Assembly (NCBI GenBank): GCA_031280455.1
Contig: JAITGR010000012.1
Coordinates: forward strand, 1 to 7,129
Direction: 5' to 3'
Source: Spirochaetaceae bacterium
GTDB lineage: Bacteria > Spirochaetota > Spirochaetia > Treponematales > Breznakiellaceae
DNA length: 7,129 bases
The translations under genes were made by a program, and so were the position numbers. Shown piece by piece: positions 6,952-7,129 of this stretch (position 1 is its first letter; each line of letters starts with the position of its first letter). The notes under the pieces were generated by a model. That model saw only the letters and a program-made list of their open reading frames with translations, searched no databases and was not told the origin of the DNA.

Positions 6952-6981
6952 TTGACGTATTTTCCCCGTGTGCGCTATACT
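6952..6981 (+). promoter_or_regulatory. Strong sigma70-type promoter facing the right edge
   Basis: TTGACG (6952-6957), an 18-bp spacer, then TATACT (6976-6981): five of six matches to the consensus in each box. The expected transcription start is about 6988, which is the A of an ATG. This is the best promoter match in the window. Just upstream, GTATAGTGCGC (6913-6923) is an imperfect inverted copy of the GCGCTATAC that spans the -10 box and could mark an operator; that is speculation. Confidence 0.7.
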
Positions 6982-6987
6982 TTCCTT

Positions 6988-7129
6988 ATGAGTAGCTTTT
7001 ACGCAGACTACGCGCCCAGCGCCCAGCGCCCAGCGCCCAGCGCCCAGCGCCCAGCGCCCAGCGCCCAGCGCCCAGCGCCCAGCGCCCAGCGCCCAGCGCC
7101 CAGCGCCCAGCGCCCAGAATTTTTTTTGG
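6988..7129 (+). CDS. Possible partial gene built on a heptanucleotide repeat (runs off right edge)
   Basis: A frame starting ATG AGT AGC at the predicted transcription start of the promoter at 6952-6981 stays open to the window end (47 codons). It begins MSSFYADY and then encodes five copies of the heptapeptide APSAQRP, because three 7-bp units make seven codons, followed by EFFL. There is no Shine-Dalgarno site; the arrangement matches that of trpS, where the ATG also sits at the expected +1. The protein is not recognised, and low-complexity sequence gives weak evidence for coding. It may be the start of a gene, a decayed gene, or a non-coding transcript. Confidence 0.3.
   Translation, partial: MSSFYADYAPSAQRPAPSAQRPAPSAQRPAPSAQRPAPSAQRPEFFL
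7012..7116 (+). repeat. 15 perfect copies of the heptamer GCGCCCA
   Basis: The 105-bp tract is perfect with no interruption, followed by GAA and a run of eight T (7120-7127). Perfect identity points to recent or ongoing slippage. A 7-bp unit shifts the reading frame with each gain or loss. Fifteen units happen to be divisible by three. The window ends 13 bases later, and such a tract could also be an assembly break point, so the true copy number is uncertain. Confidence 0.95.

Noticed and set aside
6774..6995. Plus-strand frame overlapping the lipoprotein stop
   Set aside because: It crosses the inverted-repeat element and the promoter, with no ribosome site or recognisable product.
7012..7116. 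CRISPR-like array
   Set aside because: Units are 7 bp and directly adjacent with no spacers; it is a simple tandem repeat.

Overview
The window looks like a bacterial chromosome segment, probably from a GC-rich spirochaete close to Treponema. That placement is inferred from two large lipoproteins with relaxed lipoboxes and beta-rich surface architectures, not from a marker gene. There are three substantial protein genes, one doubtful partial gene at the right edge, and two repeat-rich intergenic regions. No rRNA, tRNA, CRISPR array or insertion sequence was seen.

Layout. (1) 1-3114, minus strand: the first 1038 codons of a giant lipoprotein that runs off the left edge. It has a signal peptide with Cys20, a cadherin-like beta-sandwich, and then about 18 glycine-rich repeats like those of chlamydial polymorphic membrane proteins, which should fold as a right-handed beta-helix. 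The frame has no stop from 3114 to base 1; plus-strand open frames there are antisense shadows. (2) 3115-3419: a divergent intergenic region with a sigma70-type promoter and GGAGG ribosome site for the lipoprotein, a short heptamer repeat, three tandem GC-rich hairpins bracketed by a 22-bp direct repeat, and a good promoter for the next gene. (3) 3420-4421, plus: trpS, tryptophanyl-tRNA synthetase, complete, with HIGH and KMSKS motifs. (4) 4498-6777, plus: a complete 759-residue lipoprotein with N-terminal beta-sandwich domains and a C-terminal GLUG-repeat region. (5) 6778-7129: an inverted-repeat element, a very good promoter, and an ATG at its expected transcription start that opens into 15 perfect copies of a 7-bp repeat up to the window edge.

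The housekeeping gene trpS lies between two surface lipoproteins that share a plan (20-residue signal peptide, proline-rich tether, beta-sandwich, long beta-helical repeat region) but use different repeat families. They are probably exported, lipid-anchored surface proteins of adhesin or matrix type. No enzyme motif was recognised in either.

The best leads are the heptamer tract next to a promoter and start codon, a possible phase-variable locus; the apparent leaderless arrangement of trpS and the right-edge frame; and the hairpin cluster whose flanking repeat supplies the trpS -35 box. I did not find a clear new defence or metabolic system.
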